Shown piece after piece: positions 1 through 12,352 of a stretch of 64,000 nucleotides of DNA (positions within the stretch are counted from its first letter, which is position 1; each line of letters starts with the position of its first letter). The translations under genes were made by a program, and so were the position numbers. Below the pieces are notes generated by a model. It saw only the letters and a program-made list of their open reading frames with translations. It made no database searches and was not told where the DNA came from. Location of the stretch: positions 7,254,001-7,318,000 of the forward strand of contig OZ004582.1 in assembly GCA_963924555.1 (NCBI GenBank), in the 5' to 3' direction. Source of the stretch: Crambe crambe (taxonomy: Eukaryota > Porifera > Demospongiae > Poecilosclerida > Crambeidae).

Positions 1-562
1 GGTTGTAACAGCTTCACACAGAAAGAAGCTTCGAAAAGTTCTATTGTAGAGACAGAAGGGAAATGATAGTTTTATGAATACCATTAACTGTGCATGAATA
101 TGTGCCTTAACCCAACATGCCTAAATGAGTCATGTTTCATCATTATAAATACAAAGATACTAGTGGGCTGTAGGGCCCATAGATCAGCCCTAGAAGCTCT
201 CCTCTAGAAGAGAGAGAGGCTCTGTATTTGTAAATATTCAGGGACAAGTCCCAAAATTGGGAAGGCTCCTAGAGGTAAATGTTCAGAGCCAAGTCCAAAA
301 TTAGGAAGGCTCCTAGAGGTAAAGGGAGGATCCTTTGGTAAGGTTTCCACCTTTTATTATTTTATTCTTTTCGATCTTCTCTCTCTTCCTGAAACTATGG
401 AGATGCAGCAGGGCAATTAACATATGTACATGCATCAGTATGCACTGTACTTATACCTGCACAATATTTATATCAGGCATGAGGGCCTGGAGTTGTCTTT
501 GTCAGTATACACTGTACTGTGCTTACATCAGGCACGAAAGGTCCTACACAGCTAGTACTTAC

Positions 563-1035
563 ATCAGGCATGAGGGCCTGGAGTTGTCTCATGAGGATGT
601 TATTGTCAGCTTCCACTTGACTGAGTTTCTTGGTGGCCTCAGTGTAAGCTTCCTGGCTCTCTCGCAGTTTCTCCATCAGCTTATCCCTCTCCTCAAGCAT
701 ACTACGTACAACAGATACTGGCTTAATTACTGGAGGAGTATACTGGATTAGTTTACTGAGGGTATACTAAATAAGTTTACTGAAGGGTATATTGGACAGA
801 GTACAGATTTACTGGATGGAAAGTATTGATGAGGGGTTACTGAAGGGTACATTGGATAGAGTATACTGAGAAATATACTGGATAGTATACTAGCATCAAT
901 GGTGGACAAAGGAAGACATTAAAAGAATTATTTTCAGCCTCACCTTATCATAAGCTGTTCCAACCTTGAGTTCTCTCCATTGGGACTCGGGGAACTGGAT
1001 TCATCAATACGGGGGAGCACCTCACACGCAGACAT
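563..1035 (-). CDS. PPFIA: Liprin-alpha (PPFIA-like) N-terminus, first two coding exons, partial
   Basis: Two minus-strand exons join in frame. Exon 1 is 1035-944 (ATG at 1035; donor GTGAGG after 944) and exon 2 is 701-563 (acceptor TAG before 701; donor GTAAGT after 563), giving 77 residues and ending on a codon boundary. The protein starts MSACEVLPRIDE, has a Ser/Pro-rich stretch, then LEQLMISMLEERDKL and a heptad-like coiled coil to about residue 77. Known liprin-alpha proteins start with a short acidic leader followed by EQLMVSMLEERDRL and a long coiled coil, so the match runs across the splice junction. Liprins are scaffolds that bind LAR-type phosphatases, RIM/ELKS and kinesin. The rest of the gene lies left of position 1; nothing at 1-560 looks like the next exon. 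A piece of the exon 2 end (CATCAGGCATGAGGGCC-like) is repeated near 475 and 530. Confidence 0.85.
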
Positions 1036-1068
1036 CGCTAGTAGGTGTGGTCAGGGGGTCCAGTCCAC

Positions 1069-2323
1069 CTACGGTTAGGAAAGGGATTAATACTTATGAG
1101 TTCTAATTCAATATGGTGTTCTAATTTGATATGGAGTCATAATGGAAACAGATTCAATATGGAGTTCATGGGGCTACAGGGTAAACAAAAGGTATTGTGG
1201 TATTCATAAGAAGTGAATGATTTCATTAAAGAGAAATTTACAGGAACATTCCACCACTATAGGTACTACATTGGAACCAAATATGGACATCCAGCATCCA
1301 GACACACACACACAAACAATCTACTTCTCGATATTGCTTTGAATAGATGAAGCTGCAAATTATATTACAGTACAGGGCATTGCGTACTTACTGAATGGTA
1401 AGATATCATTTACTCAATACTGAAAGTGGATGCTTGCACCACCTGATGCTTATGCAAGTCCACAACACTAACATTGCATAAGTGTCTATTGCTCATGCCA
1501 CCATGAAACACATCTACTCTAAAGCTGAAAGCCAAGCCATTAACTTCCCCAGTCTGGTGAAAGTACAGCATTGGTGGTTGTTTTTCTCTCAGTTCTTGTA
1601 GGAAGGGATGATGATTGAAACACACACACACGTGCCTACAGATTTAGAACAATACCTCTGATTGTCAGCTTATTGGAGAAGGCCAGCTGGGCATTGTTTG
1701 AAGGAATGCTATCAAAAAATCATGTGTTACTGGTCTTGCTTACACACATGTGGAGGCTAGCAAGGCCTGCCCACCCCACTGATATACTTTCCCTCTCTCT
1801 ATTGATCCCCACAACAAAAGCATCAAGCTCCTAAATCAGGTGTACATAAACAAGGCTATAGCTTTTCAGATCCACTACCACAAATATGTATATGCACATA
1901 TGTATGCAAGCAGTACATGTACATGCATTTAGAAGACATGTACATAATTATGTAGGACCAGCCAGACGGATGACATACATACACATCACATGCATCACAT
2001 CCCACTACACAAACTACATCCATGAAAACATGAAGTATAAAATTTAAAATTTAAATTTTCGTGGGATACAATTTTAGGGAATCTAAGCACTTGAGCTGTA
2101 GAGTACTCATGGCATGTGCATCATGAGTAGCTAACTGCTGCCTTGCCAAGAGCACAATTTGTTTACGGCCCACGATATCCGTCCTGACTACTTCCACTAA
2201 TAGTCCGCATAAGAACACACACCATTTACAGAGCTTTTGCTACATTAGGCTAGACATACAGACACAGACCGTCCAATGGAACTGCAGCCAATGATGTGCA
2301 TCCATGAGAGAGGGAGAGAGAGA

Positions 2324-2392
<69 letters not shown>

Positions 2393-5295
2393 AGTCTTTA
2401 GATAAATGAAGCCATTCAAGTGTCCAGTCACCCTAATGTGCGCACGTTTGCTCAAAAGCCACAAAGTGTAACGCTATCTATGCCACAAACTATATACTTC
2501 CACAACTGCACCCACCTCCATTAACATTCCAAAGGAAATTATGCTTAGTTACCATAATACCAATGGCCCTGTGTAAACTGGCAGAAGTCATGCAAGGTAC
2601 CTCACTTCCAATATTGTTCTAGGAGGCATTCCTGGAAGTGTATCCAGGATTGAGATTATAGGACCCCATAAAATCACCATGGCCATAGGAACCCCTCCAC
2701 AATAATTCCTCTGACACAGTAAGGTCATATCAGCTCTCAATAACATTAGGTGCCATGCCAACACCATGAAGTGTGTGAAGTGTATCCAGGATTGGACCCC
2801 CGTAATCACCATGGTCATAGGAACCCTCTCCACAATAATTCCTAAGGTCATATCAGCTCTCAATGATGGGTAATCTATACTTCAGAGTAACATTAGGTGC
2901 CATGCCAACCTCCCTAAAGAGACCATCCCTCTATTAAGGCCACTCCGCCATGTCCCAACAGCACTCATCCAATAATTGAGATCACCTCACATACCCGGTC
3001 ACAATATTTAACCTCTTACTCACAACGCCAAGAAAAATTTGCACACCATCAATATTCATGTATGTGTAGATAAGATTGAGAAGCCTTCCAGGGTACAGTC
3101 TGTTACGTATTACATGTACAAGACATGCTACTGCAACCAAGTGACATGTGCCATTACATGTGGAAGATCACTGTCAAGCACACTGGCACTACTGAAAATG
3201 TTCAATTATGCGGGCTTCAGCAGTTGATGAGGCATACACACCTAATTAAGCATAGCTATAAGGTTTTAAAACACATTCCTCCACCCTTTTCTCACATTCT
3301 CAAGGAGAAAGTACAGTGAAAAACGAAAATACTAAATTCACCCCTGAAATAAGGACACCTCTCTAATCAGATGTTTGTCCTAGTTCCTTTCATTGCCATA
3401 AGACTGTGCATAATCAGAATTTCTATATCCCATTGCAGTTAAAAATTAATTCATCCTTCTAATACATTCTAATAATTAGCAAAAAAAGTGCCTATATTTT
3501 AAGAGATTCCAATGTAAACAACAATGTTATTGACATCATTTTAATATCTCCACTGTAATAATATAGATCATATTATTATTGGCTATACACAAGTCTCCTT
3601 CATGAAGTATGTACTGAACTACTGTGGTTCGAAATTTGATTAGCATTCCTCTATGATAGAAGCCTTGGCCACTGTATTATACCAAACAAAATTCTTCATT
3701 ACAATTCCTGGAAGAAAGCTTCATTAAAACAGTGCCCAAACTAATCCAATTATTTTCCCACTAAAAAAAAAAAATTCAACAGCTTGGCATTGCTGTAGGT
3801 TTTTCTGTGTACATATTCTGAGTATTTTTCTGTTTGCAATGTACTTTTCCTACTGCTAGCGATACTGTTTTAGACGTGAGAAAAGGGGGGCCTAATTTTT
3901 AAACAGTTGCCTACTATTGTATAACTATAAATTGAGCATGTAATAAGCATTGCAAAATAAGGCATCTGTTTCACTGGAAATGGGCACAATTCATTGCTAT
4001 TTGCTTGTCTTTTCATGTTATAATCAACTCCACACACACTGAAAAGCACGAGCATATAAGGGCATTTATACGATAAAAGCATAGAATCACACTTAGATCA
4101 GAAATTAGAAATATTAGGAGTTACGTAATTATGTAATTTAGGTCTGAGAAGTGTCCCATCAAGAGATTAAGTGCAAGTTTGTTTCCACACATCAGGGCCA
4201 TTGTGTAGTTAATTTTGCCCATTCAATGGATCCATTATATCAGAGGAGAGGGAAGTATTACAGCAGCTTCTATTGAAGGCTCATAATGCTATATATGGGA
4301 ACTTAACAGTTAGGTCAGTTTCCACTTTTCAGTATGCAAGCATTATGACATGTCAGGGTTCTCTACAAAGGGTGTTAGAGAGGTGCAGCACCACTCTGAT
4401 AGGACCGATTTTTCTTTCATGTGGTTAAAACAATGTATTTCAAGAATATCAAAATCCTTTAATGTGGTATTCAAGCACTGCTCTGATCAGTTTCACTAAC
4501 AACATTCAGAAACCACGTCCCATTTGTTCCAGGCTGCATAGGTTGGTAACAGTTTAATGCTATAAAAAAATTTGCCTGCAAATTACTTTAAATTCCTTGC
4601 TATCACAAAATAAAACAGCACACAGGTCCAGGCAGCACGAATAGAAAGTATTGTACACCAATATTTGATTGATGAATGGTCAATCTTCACCCGACCAAGC
4701 ATCTGCTGGTATATTATTTGTTTGTTTATTTGCCTGTCTGTTTTTTCTCTTTCTATATTCAATGATTGCAGTGGCCCATAGGCCCTTCTCTAAAGTGCAG
4801 CCAATTACCAATCGCTGAAGAATGCATTCTCGAGGTGGTATACATTCCTCAGTAACTTCAACAAATGCTATATAACATTAGGGGAACATTAGTGCGTTTT
4901 GTTTTAAGAGGTCAGCTGGGAATTTCAATTTACAGTTTTCTTCAAAAAGTATCACACCTGTTGTTTTATAGTAAATTTTTGCAAACTGGTTTACTACCAA
5001 GTCTGCTGAGCTAGTCAGCATCAACAGCTGCTTAGTCCTTGCCAACATGAATACAATTAGTGAACTTGCTTATATTAACTTTGGGAATCCTTTAAAGCTT
5101 ATACAGAATACCACATAGTTTTAAGTTAAGATTCAATGTCCATGAATGGAGAACACTGACCTTTTGATAATATTTATTTTTTTGATGACACTTTTTCACT
5201 GGAAATTCAATGTGTGTCTCCAACAAAAGAATTACCTATAAACAAGCACAATAAATTATCTACCTGTAATGTGGCTAGCTAGCTAGCTAACTCAC
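1069..5295 (-). other. Probable 5' intron of the liprin-alpha gene
   Basis: An acceptor (CCGTAG read on the minus strand) precedes 1068, just 5' of the liprin start codon. A good donor (GTGAG) lies on the minus strand at 5295-5291, after a possible leader exon starting somewhere near 5400. If these pair, the 4.2 kb between them is a leader intron. I see no convincing coding exon in it. The minus-strand open stretch 1631-1410 is protein-like but unrecognised. The rest is AT-rich with short simple repeats. The pairing is inferred. Confidence 0.4.
2305..2388. repeat. (GA)n microsatellite
   Basis: Nearly pure GA dinucleotide repeat with two GGG interruptions near its left end. It produces a spurious Ser-Leu repeat reading frame on the minus strand. 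Confidence 0.95.
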
Positions 5296-5329
5296 CGAAA
5301 CTGATTAATCAGGCGATATACAGTCTTCT

Positions 5330-5640
5330 GGACTACAGGCTTGCCTTCATTATTTAGTGCACACTCCGCGGAGATGCCTTATAAGCGGGCTTTCGAAGAT
5401 CCAAGCTAACCGCCGTGGTTTCTTGGTTACATCTAGCTGCACATCTGTTAACAGCAAGTCTGCCAAAGTAACGTGACTATCATGCGCTAATCACGTGAGA
5501 AATCTATTAGCGCGTGATTTGATCATGCGGTGATCAATTTTGCTGACGTAGCGTCATTTCTGTGTGTTTTCTGAAGTTCTTCTCCCGTTTACTGCCATTT
5601 CCAATGCTCTAATACCGACTAAAACAGTCATTTGATACCT
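5330..5640. promoter_or_regulatory. Probable divergent promoter between liprin-alpha and the RING ligase gene
   Basis: This interval separates a candidate minus-strand leader exon (donor at 5295) from a candidate plus-strand leader exon (donor at 5659). It is locally richer in CpG than its surroundings. It carries an E-box CACGTG (in ATCACGTGAG, about 5492), TAACGTGAC, and a bZIP-like palindrome TGACGTAGCGTCA near 5543. I infer a shared bidirectional promoter. No transcription start can be fixed from sequence alone. Confidence 0.4.
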
Positions 5641-5658
5641 CTGTACCTTATATATGAG
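5560..5658 (+). other. Candidate 5' non-coding exon of the RING ligase gene
   Basis: The sequence ends ATATGAG followed by a strong donor GTAAGAA at 5659. An acceptor TATTATAG at about 5998-6005 lies just 5' of the start codon at 6017. The left end of the exon is a guess. Between 5659 and 6000 I see nothing else. Confidence 0.4.
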
Positions 5659-6016
5659 GTAAGAACATACTATGTAGTCTTAATGTTCGAATTTTTAATG
5701 GTATAAGTTCCTTTTTTTCTTTTGACTGAGGAAGCTAAAGTATTTTAATATAGCTAGCTATAGCTTCCCAGTCATTGAAGTGGACCTTCCCTTATCTTCC
5801 ACAGCTTCATAGGAAAGTACAGTGTGTCTACAGTGTCGTAAAACTGTGTGAGACTGGTACCAGTATTGTGGATGTTAAAACATGCTCTACATATCTGATA
5901 CATCTTGGGGTATCAGATTAGAGAGAAAAAACCGTTGTCTGAATGGTCAAATTTATTATGTGCCTTTGCCATCTTTTTATGGAATTTCCCCTGTCAATAT
6001 TATAGTGATTAATGGT

Positions 6017-9000
6017 ATGGAGAGCCGATTAGAGTTGGATGGAGTTCCACCAGCAAAGAAAGTGGCTATATCTCCCCCCATTGGTGGCAGTGACAACCCT
6101 AGCCATGGCAACGGTACCAGTAGGCATGACCATGGCAGCCATAGCCACAGTAACGGTAGGCATGACAGCAGGAATTTACAAAGAGCAGCTCATCACAAGG
6201 GTGGATATAGCTGTCACAAATTAAGGTCTGTCAATTTCCTGTTCATTACACGTAACTTATGTAATGTACTCTGTATAGCATTATTGTACCAACTCACACG
6301 TGTGTGTGTGTGTCACTGTGTATGCATGTGTGTGGCAAAGAAGCTTCAATTTATGCTTCCTCTGTTTTAGGGAAAAACAGGAAATATCTTTGGTCAAATT
6401 TGCTCTGACATATTTAGCAGAGTTTATCATTTAAGCTTACTGTTCCAATGCACACCATGCTCAGCCCCCCAGCTGCCTCAGGCATCCAGCAAGCTGGTAG
6501 CCCTGTTGCTGTTTTTTTCGTCAAAATCTGCTCTGCAGCAAGCCCACATATGCATACTGGGAGAAATACTGTTTGTGTATAACTACATGTGGTTTATGAT
6601 ATCATAATGGAAGTAATAAGTGTGAAGACCTTTACACTGCATTAGGGGAAGTTCTTGAGTATCGCTCTTTCATTGTGTGTGCTATAGGTCCCATAAGGCT
6701 CGGTTGTCTGGTCCTCCCAAATCCCATCGTTTGGATGCCCCATCCTCCTCTGCAAGTGTGGCCCCTCCCCCTCTCCCTCTGTCATTCACCACTGCCCCAC
6801 ATGTCCGTTCCTACAAGACGCCTCCTCCTCCTCCTGTGGCCACACCCCCTCCTAACACTAAAGCTGAATCAGCAGATTTCATGCCAACAACCAATGGTGC
6901 GGAAGCCACAACAGAAGATATATGCTCTGCTGACACTGATAGCTCCAATATCCAAACTGCTGCTTGTGTTAGTCATGACAGAGTTTTGCCAACTACACGC
7001 TCTGTACCCAATAGAGTTAGAGCATCAAGTGATGCTACCAGTGTGGAGGGTAGTCCTCAGTCTGTCCAATCAGTCGGTAATAATAGGAGCTTGGAGGTCG
7101 TTGATCTCTGTTCACCAAATACAAACCAGCCTGCTAGTGTTCCTGAGTTGTCTTCGCCGGTTAGCGGAAGAATACCAAATGTGTGGAATGACACACAATC
7201 ACAGCGTAATAAAGCAGCATCTGGTTCAAGTTTTAGAAATTCCATGAATGAAGGTCGTGATTCGGGAGCAGCAAAAAGCAGAACTGCTGCATTCTATTCC
7301 AGGAAACGTTTATCAAGTCGTCAAAGTAGTAGTAGTACTGGTTTGAGTAGTGTAACAAGAATCAATTCTGGTTCCAGGAATGGTGATTTAGGAGCAACAA
7401 GTTCTGGTTTGACTCCCTCCCTCGATCATGGGAGTTCTTTTGCTTCTGATTGTATTCACACTAGTGTTATACAACAGGCTAGACCAAGGAGATCCAATGG
7501 AGACGAAGGAACCTCTCATAGTTTTGATGCCTTCCAGAATACAGGAGCCCGTCAATTCAATTCCAGTTCCTTTGATTCCAATTCCGCCACAGAGTCTCCT
7601 TCCCGTACTGAATCCCATCCAGTAATAGGCAACTCACCTCCACCACTTTTGAGCCAACTTCACTCACTTTTTGATGAATCTTTAAGTGCTGCCACGCCAG
7701 TACCACCACTCCTTTCAAATAGCCTGGACCACCGTCAACTTGCACCGCCTTCAGCTTCTTCTCTTACAAATGACCATTCGTACTCACTAGTCAACCAGCT
7801 GACTACCCATCTCTCCCCAAATGACACGCGTATCACTGAGCACTCTTACTCCCTTGCTTCCATCGGTGCTATGGAAGCCCCTCCCTCCAGCAGCCACGCC
7901 TCCCGCCTGCCTCTTCGTCGCTCCAACAGACTCTCCACGCGTCTCAGACCTTATAGCTTCTCAAACCAGTTGCAGAGAGCTCCAAATTCATCGTCACCGA
8001 TCATTGTAAGTGACCCCACTGAGCTTTCGAGAACTGGTGCCACTCAGCGAAGCACTCCCGGAGCTCCGTATAATCCCATCGTTATTGATCACCAAGCAAA
8101 CTTGGAGCATTCAAGTCCTTCTCCTTTTAGAGACCGATTGAGAGCTGCTTCACATCAGCAATCTCTTACGGATGATCTATTTCCTAACAGGGTTCATTTT
8201 CACTTGTTTCATCCGTCAGTTGGCAGTAACAATTCTTCAAGCCAACAACCATTATCTAACCAGCTTGGAGTAAATAGTTCACCGCACCAAGCAACTCCTG
8301 TTATCGATAATGAGTTAAGAATTTTACTCCAGGATCATAGAGGGAACAACTTACCTGATTATACTTTTCAATCGTCATCTCTCAGGAACGACCGACAACT
8401 GTTTCCATCTTCCTATTCAGTAACTAATCCACCTCCTTCATCATCGGCTATCCATCATCATACCAGGTCTTCAGATCCCAGTAATAGTATCTCATCAGGG
8501 AATGAAGACGAACCAACTTTCTCTATTTCAATCCGACGTAGCCCTGATGTTAGTATTGGAGCATCTCACAGAACAGCTGGTACTGATGGTGGTAGTGGTG
8601 GTAGTACGCAAGAGAACAGTTTAAATGGTGCCACACGGATTGATCCACCTTTTGTTCCACCTTTTATTGCTCCCACAAATTCAAGACAACGCAGACGTGC
8701 AGCACTAAATAGGAGTGCTTTTATGAGCGATGACCCTCTACCGAATTTTCACGATGCCATGTATGATGGCATACAGAGTAATAGGACTTCGGAACACCTT
8801 TGGGATGAGGAAGAGTTAAGTCGAAATCTGGAATTTATTGATAATATTTCAAGAAGAAGACAACATCGAGGCACTGGTCCACGATATAATGAACGTGCCT
8901 CGTCCGAAATCCACCAATCGGGTAGCAGTGAGGTCACAGTGCCAGGATCGTCTCAGAATGAGAACGAAGCAGTACAGCATCATCTTAGTAGTGAAAATTC

Positions 9001-11693
9001 TACTAATACCAGAAGATTACGTCGAGTCCTTCACAGGAGGGAGTTTTCAGGTTCACATTCTAGTGCACCATCTGCACCTAGTTTGGAGCATATCATCAAT
9101 ATGGCTTCTCGCAGATCTCAGTCTGGTTCCAATCCTGGTAATTCGCAACCCGTTCATCCTAGTCTCAATCTTGGTTCCATGCCTACGATAAGAGAACATA
9201 GTTCCACTTCTTCTTCTTCTTCTCCTCCTCCTCCTCCCAATGGAACTACACTGAATAGTTCTCCATCACACCAAACAGTGTCCGGATCACATAGCCCCCC
9301 TCCTACTCAGGCTGAAGTCATTGTAGTGGACAGCGATTCTGACTCAGACGAGGTACGCATATACAGTACAATTACATTCAAGATTTTGGGTTGTAAGAAT
9401 ATTTAGTATAAAGGTGCCTTAGCCCCACTTAGTAAAGGTTGATGTCTTGTGTATCTTTGCATGTACTATTATGCCATTATCCAGCTTGTGAGCTTTTCTT
9501 GGAACTATGCATGTACACCTGCCATAGGTTTTAAATGAAATTCATTTCCCCTTGTGCTATGAGTGTATGATTTTGCTTCATTTCAATTTCATTCATAGGG
9601 TGAGGTCATAATCGGTCAAGTCATCATACCTAACTCGCATACCAGTGACACCACCATGGCCAGTTGGGTCAGTTCATCTTCATCCTCTAGTAGCCAGCGA
9701 CCTCCGCACCACCCACACCCTCGTCCCCCCAGAGCTTCCAGGCCTGCTCACGGTGGACGGGGTCGACGACAGCGGAGGAACGCCCAATCTCATCTGTTTC
9801 CCCCCGTGACCCTAGCCTCTCCCTCTACTGTACCTACTGTGGCTGATGTACAGATGCTGGATAGGTAAGTGTATTATCCAAAGTTGATTCATTAATGATT
9901 GCAAAAAAATATATTCATCTGCCATTCAATACCTTATCAATACATACTTGACCTTCAATGGAAAGACTTTTGGAACCAGAATAGAAAGTCTTGATTAGAG
10001 GAGTATCCTCATCTAATAAAGCAATATAGGACACAAATGTAGTGTTATTTGGTTGTTGTTTTTTCTTGTTTGTTTGTTTATTTTTTGTTGTGTTTGGTTT
10101 GTTAGAGTTTTAATTTTAATTTTTTAATTTTTTTCCATTTCAGGGAGTCCACGTTGAGGGGTTCCATTCTATTACTGTAGTTTTAGTATTAACATCTATG
10201 TATTTATGTTACTCTAGCAGTGAAGATGCTCTGGTGAACTCTCGTCTCAATGTGACCTCTACCGATGCCATACGGTTCATTCGCCTTGCCTCAGGATCAG
10301 GAACCTTACCAACCACCCACATTACAGTGTGGAACCCCTTCGGCAACATGGGATTCGGAACTTTTGAGGTATAGAAATACCACATACTGCAGACATTGAT
10401 TGACAGTGGCCATTCTTTGGCCACCACTTGGCTATTTCAGCCACCACTCATTATAATAATAGTAGGACCTGTTCCCATCAGTCCCAAGTTGATAATGGGT
10501 CCTTTTCCCAAGTTAATGATGGGACCTGTCCCATTAGTCCCAAGTTGATGATGGGACTTTGTCCCAAGTTGATGATAGGACTTGGTCCCAAGTTGATGAT
10601 GGGACCTGGTCCCATCGGTCCCAAGTTGATGTTCGGCATGACAAATTCAATTTTGGCCACTCACTAATAATCTTATTATTTTTATTTTGCAGGATTTGCT
10701 GGAACTAGCAGAACAATTGGGACCAGCAAGACCTCAGGGATTAAGTAAAGAAGGTATGTATGTACGTATGGACAAGTGAATTGTCATTAATTGGGAAATT
10801 ATTATGACATAGCTATTTGTGATATTTCCTTGCAGTGATCAATAATCTTCCTTTGAGGGTAATCAATGCTGATCCATCAGATGTCAACTATAGTAACAAG
10901 TATGTATAGACATAGTTATTGGACACTTCATCGTAGAGATCCTTTGCATTTTTACTTCACAGTAATTGAGACACCTTCCCCTTTCACTTCCCTCTTGGGG
11001 CAGATAATTAAGGATTAAAAATTAAGGCTCCCCCCCCCCCCCCCCCCCCCCCCTCATACATGTGTAACTATTCTTTTCCCTTGTACATAGGTGTGTCGTG
11101 TGTCTGAGTGAGTTTGAATCTGGAGAGAAAGTAAGAACTCTTCCGTGTGTCCACGAGTTTCACCAAGCCTGCATTGACCAGTGGCTAACGGTAAAAATAT
11201 AAGCCAATATTCTTGCATCCGTCTTTCCCCATGATATAATGGAATGGAGGGAATAACACAATAGAATCTCCAATAAAAGATACTTTAAAACTTCTCAAGA
11301 TAATCTAGAAGTAAGGCAAAGTGGGGCTATTCAGAACAGCAGGGGTATTCCAAATGGTCAAATTTCCTTGAGCTTATGAGCTCTATTTTGAAAGCTATTA
11401 GCTATTACTAGTGAGTACCTGCAGAAACTCTGCGCATGAATGTGTGTGTGTGTCCACTCACTGGCAGTGAGTGGTTTGCAATCTGGGCTTGTACTATTTG
11501 GAATTACCCGCTGTTCAGAATACAAAATAACCTCCAAAATAGAGCGACCTCTCTACGAGGAACAAAAGGCTGGGTCCCAAGTGTGTCCATTATTCAGAGT
11601 ATATTATCCACTACCATCATGCATTGTTCTCATGTATAATTATAGGGTCACAAGACTTGTCCTATTTGTCGTGTTGAAGTCAGAACTACATAA
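6017..11693 (+). CDS. RING-H2 E3 ubiquitin ligase, RNF38/RNF44/Arkadia type, 8 coding exons
   Basis: Frame-consistent exons: 6017-6225, 6688-9352, 9599-9864, 10218-10368, 10693-10753, 10836-10899, 11091-11190 and 11646-11693 (TAA), about 1187 residues. All introns are GT-AG; the first donor (GTCTGT) is weak. The large second exon encodes a disordered Ser/Pro/Asn-rich region. The end has the pre-RING helix [20 protein letters not shown], like the AERLGEAKPRGLTK segment of RNF38/44. A RING-H2 follows at about residues 1140-1180: CVVC, then CVHEFHQAC, then CPIC, giving the C-x2-C...C-x-H-x2-H-x2-C...C-x2-C zinc ligands. Known relatives transfer ubiquitin with an E2. Several SUMO-interaction-like motifs occur, including EVVDLC, PIIVSD, PIVID and [13 protein letters not shown]. 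Start chosen: ATG at 6017, directly after a candidate acceptor; an in-frame ATG at 5882 exists upstream. Broken copies of its 3' exons lie near 21, 22.6, 28-29.4 and 53.5 kb. Confidence 0.85.
10479..10640. repeat. 24-bp minisatellite in a RING-gene intron
   Basis: Degenerate tandem copies of CCCAAGTTGATGATGGGACC plus a short GGTCCCAT-type linker, inside the intron between the exons ending at 10368 and starting at 10693. The same unit is expanded at 21135-21545 and 28855-29160 in the duplicated RING fragments, which marks those as copies of this intron. Confidence 0.9.
11030..11053. repeat. Poly-C run (24 C)
   Basis: Homopolymer in the intron just 5' of the first RING exon (11091). The length may be uncertain in the assembly. 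Confidence 0.95.
11311..11530. repeat. Imperfect inverted repeat inside the last RING-gene intron
   Basis: The left arm near 11311-11357 (GGCTATTCAGAACAGC, GGGTATTCC) is roughly the reverse complement of 11494-11525 (GGAATTACCCGCTGTTCAG). A related arm recurs at about 22520-22562 in the copy in front of gene C. It is probably a small foldback element. Confidence 0.5.
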
Positions 11694-11739
11694 CCATTGC
11701 CATAGGGCTAGTAATGTTTATTAGTGATTTATTCCACTT

Positions 11740-12352
11740 TGTATAGTATTGTCACTAGCTATTGTATTAATAGTTTTGTATCAAGCAAATGGATTCTGAT
11801 AATTATAACTTAACTGTTCGCTTTACCTGCTAAGTTTTACATCAGCAGAACCGGGATATCAATGACAATGGTTCTTTAATAGGTAAGTTAGGTAGCTACT
11901 AAACTGCAGGATTAGCTAACATGTGCCCCTTGGTATTCAGCTTCAAAGTTGCCCCATTCCTAACTAACAGGACTGGAGTTGTACACATCATAGGAAGTGC
12001 TGCAAACATGGTTGTCCAAAATAATGTAAAATGCATATTTGATTGCAATAGAAACTTGCATCAAGCCATAACAAGCAACTGATTCAGTTCACTCCCAAGT
12101 GTTATTAAATCAGCAACTATGAATGGGTCATACTGCGTAGATGGTCATTTGACCTATTCAGTGATCACTGTGATATAAGTTGGCCTCTGCAAACTTGGTT
12201 GTTCCTGAATAGATGTGTTGTGTGTATATTGTGATTAGTTTCATCCCCTTAAAATGATGTCATCAAAACAACTGGCAATCTTATTATAAAAATGAAGGCT
12301 TGTCTGACAGAGTAGATTCCATTTTGCTTGTCCACATATACAGTGACTTAGA
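11740..12352 (+). promoter_or_regulatory. Leader module of PBT gene A: shared upstream region and 5' UTR intron
   Basis: This block recurs almost unchanged in front of B (18360-18891), C (22780-23231), D (29440-30070) and, in part, F (53740-54060). In each, TTCTTTAATAG is followed by a donor, GTAAGTTAG or GTGAGTTAG (here the GT is at 11883). In front of A, C and D, the sequence CAGTGACTTAG supplies an acceptor that ends one base before the ATG (AG at 12350-12351). I infer a non-coding first exon spliced to the single coding exon. No TATA box is evident. Confidence 0.55.

Noticed and set aside
1410..1631. Minus-strand 73-codon frame with protein-like composition (RVDVFHGGMSNRHLC)
   Set aside because: I do not recognise it, and no clear neighbouring exons fit it. 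It lies in the presumed liprin leader intron, so I left it as an unexplained open stretch.
2240..2464. Minus-strand open frame with a long Ser-Leu repeat
   Set aside because: Produced by the (GA)n microsatellite.
5882..6016. Upstream in-frame ATG of the RING ligase gene
   Set aside because: A candidate acceptor (TATTATAG) just before 6017 and the family-like start make 6017 more likely. The upstream codons look random, but the choice is not certain.
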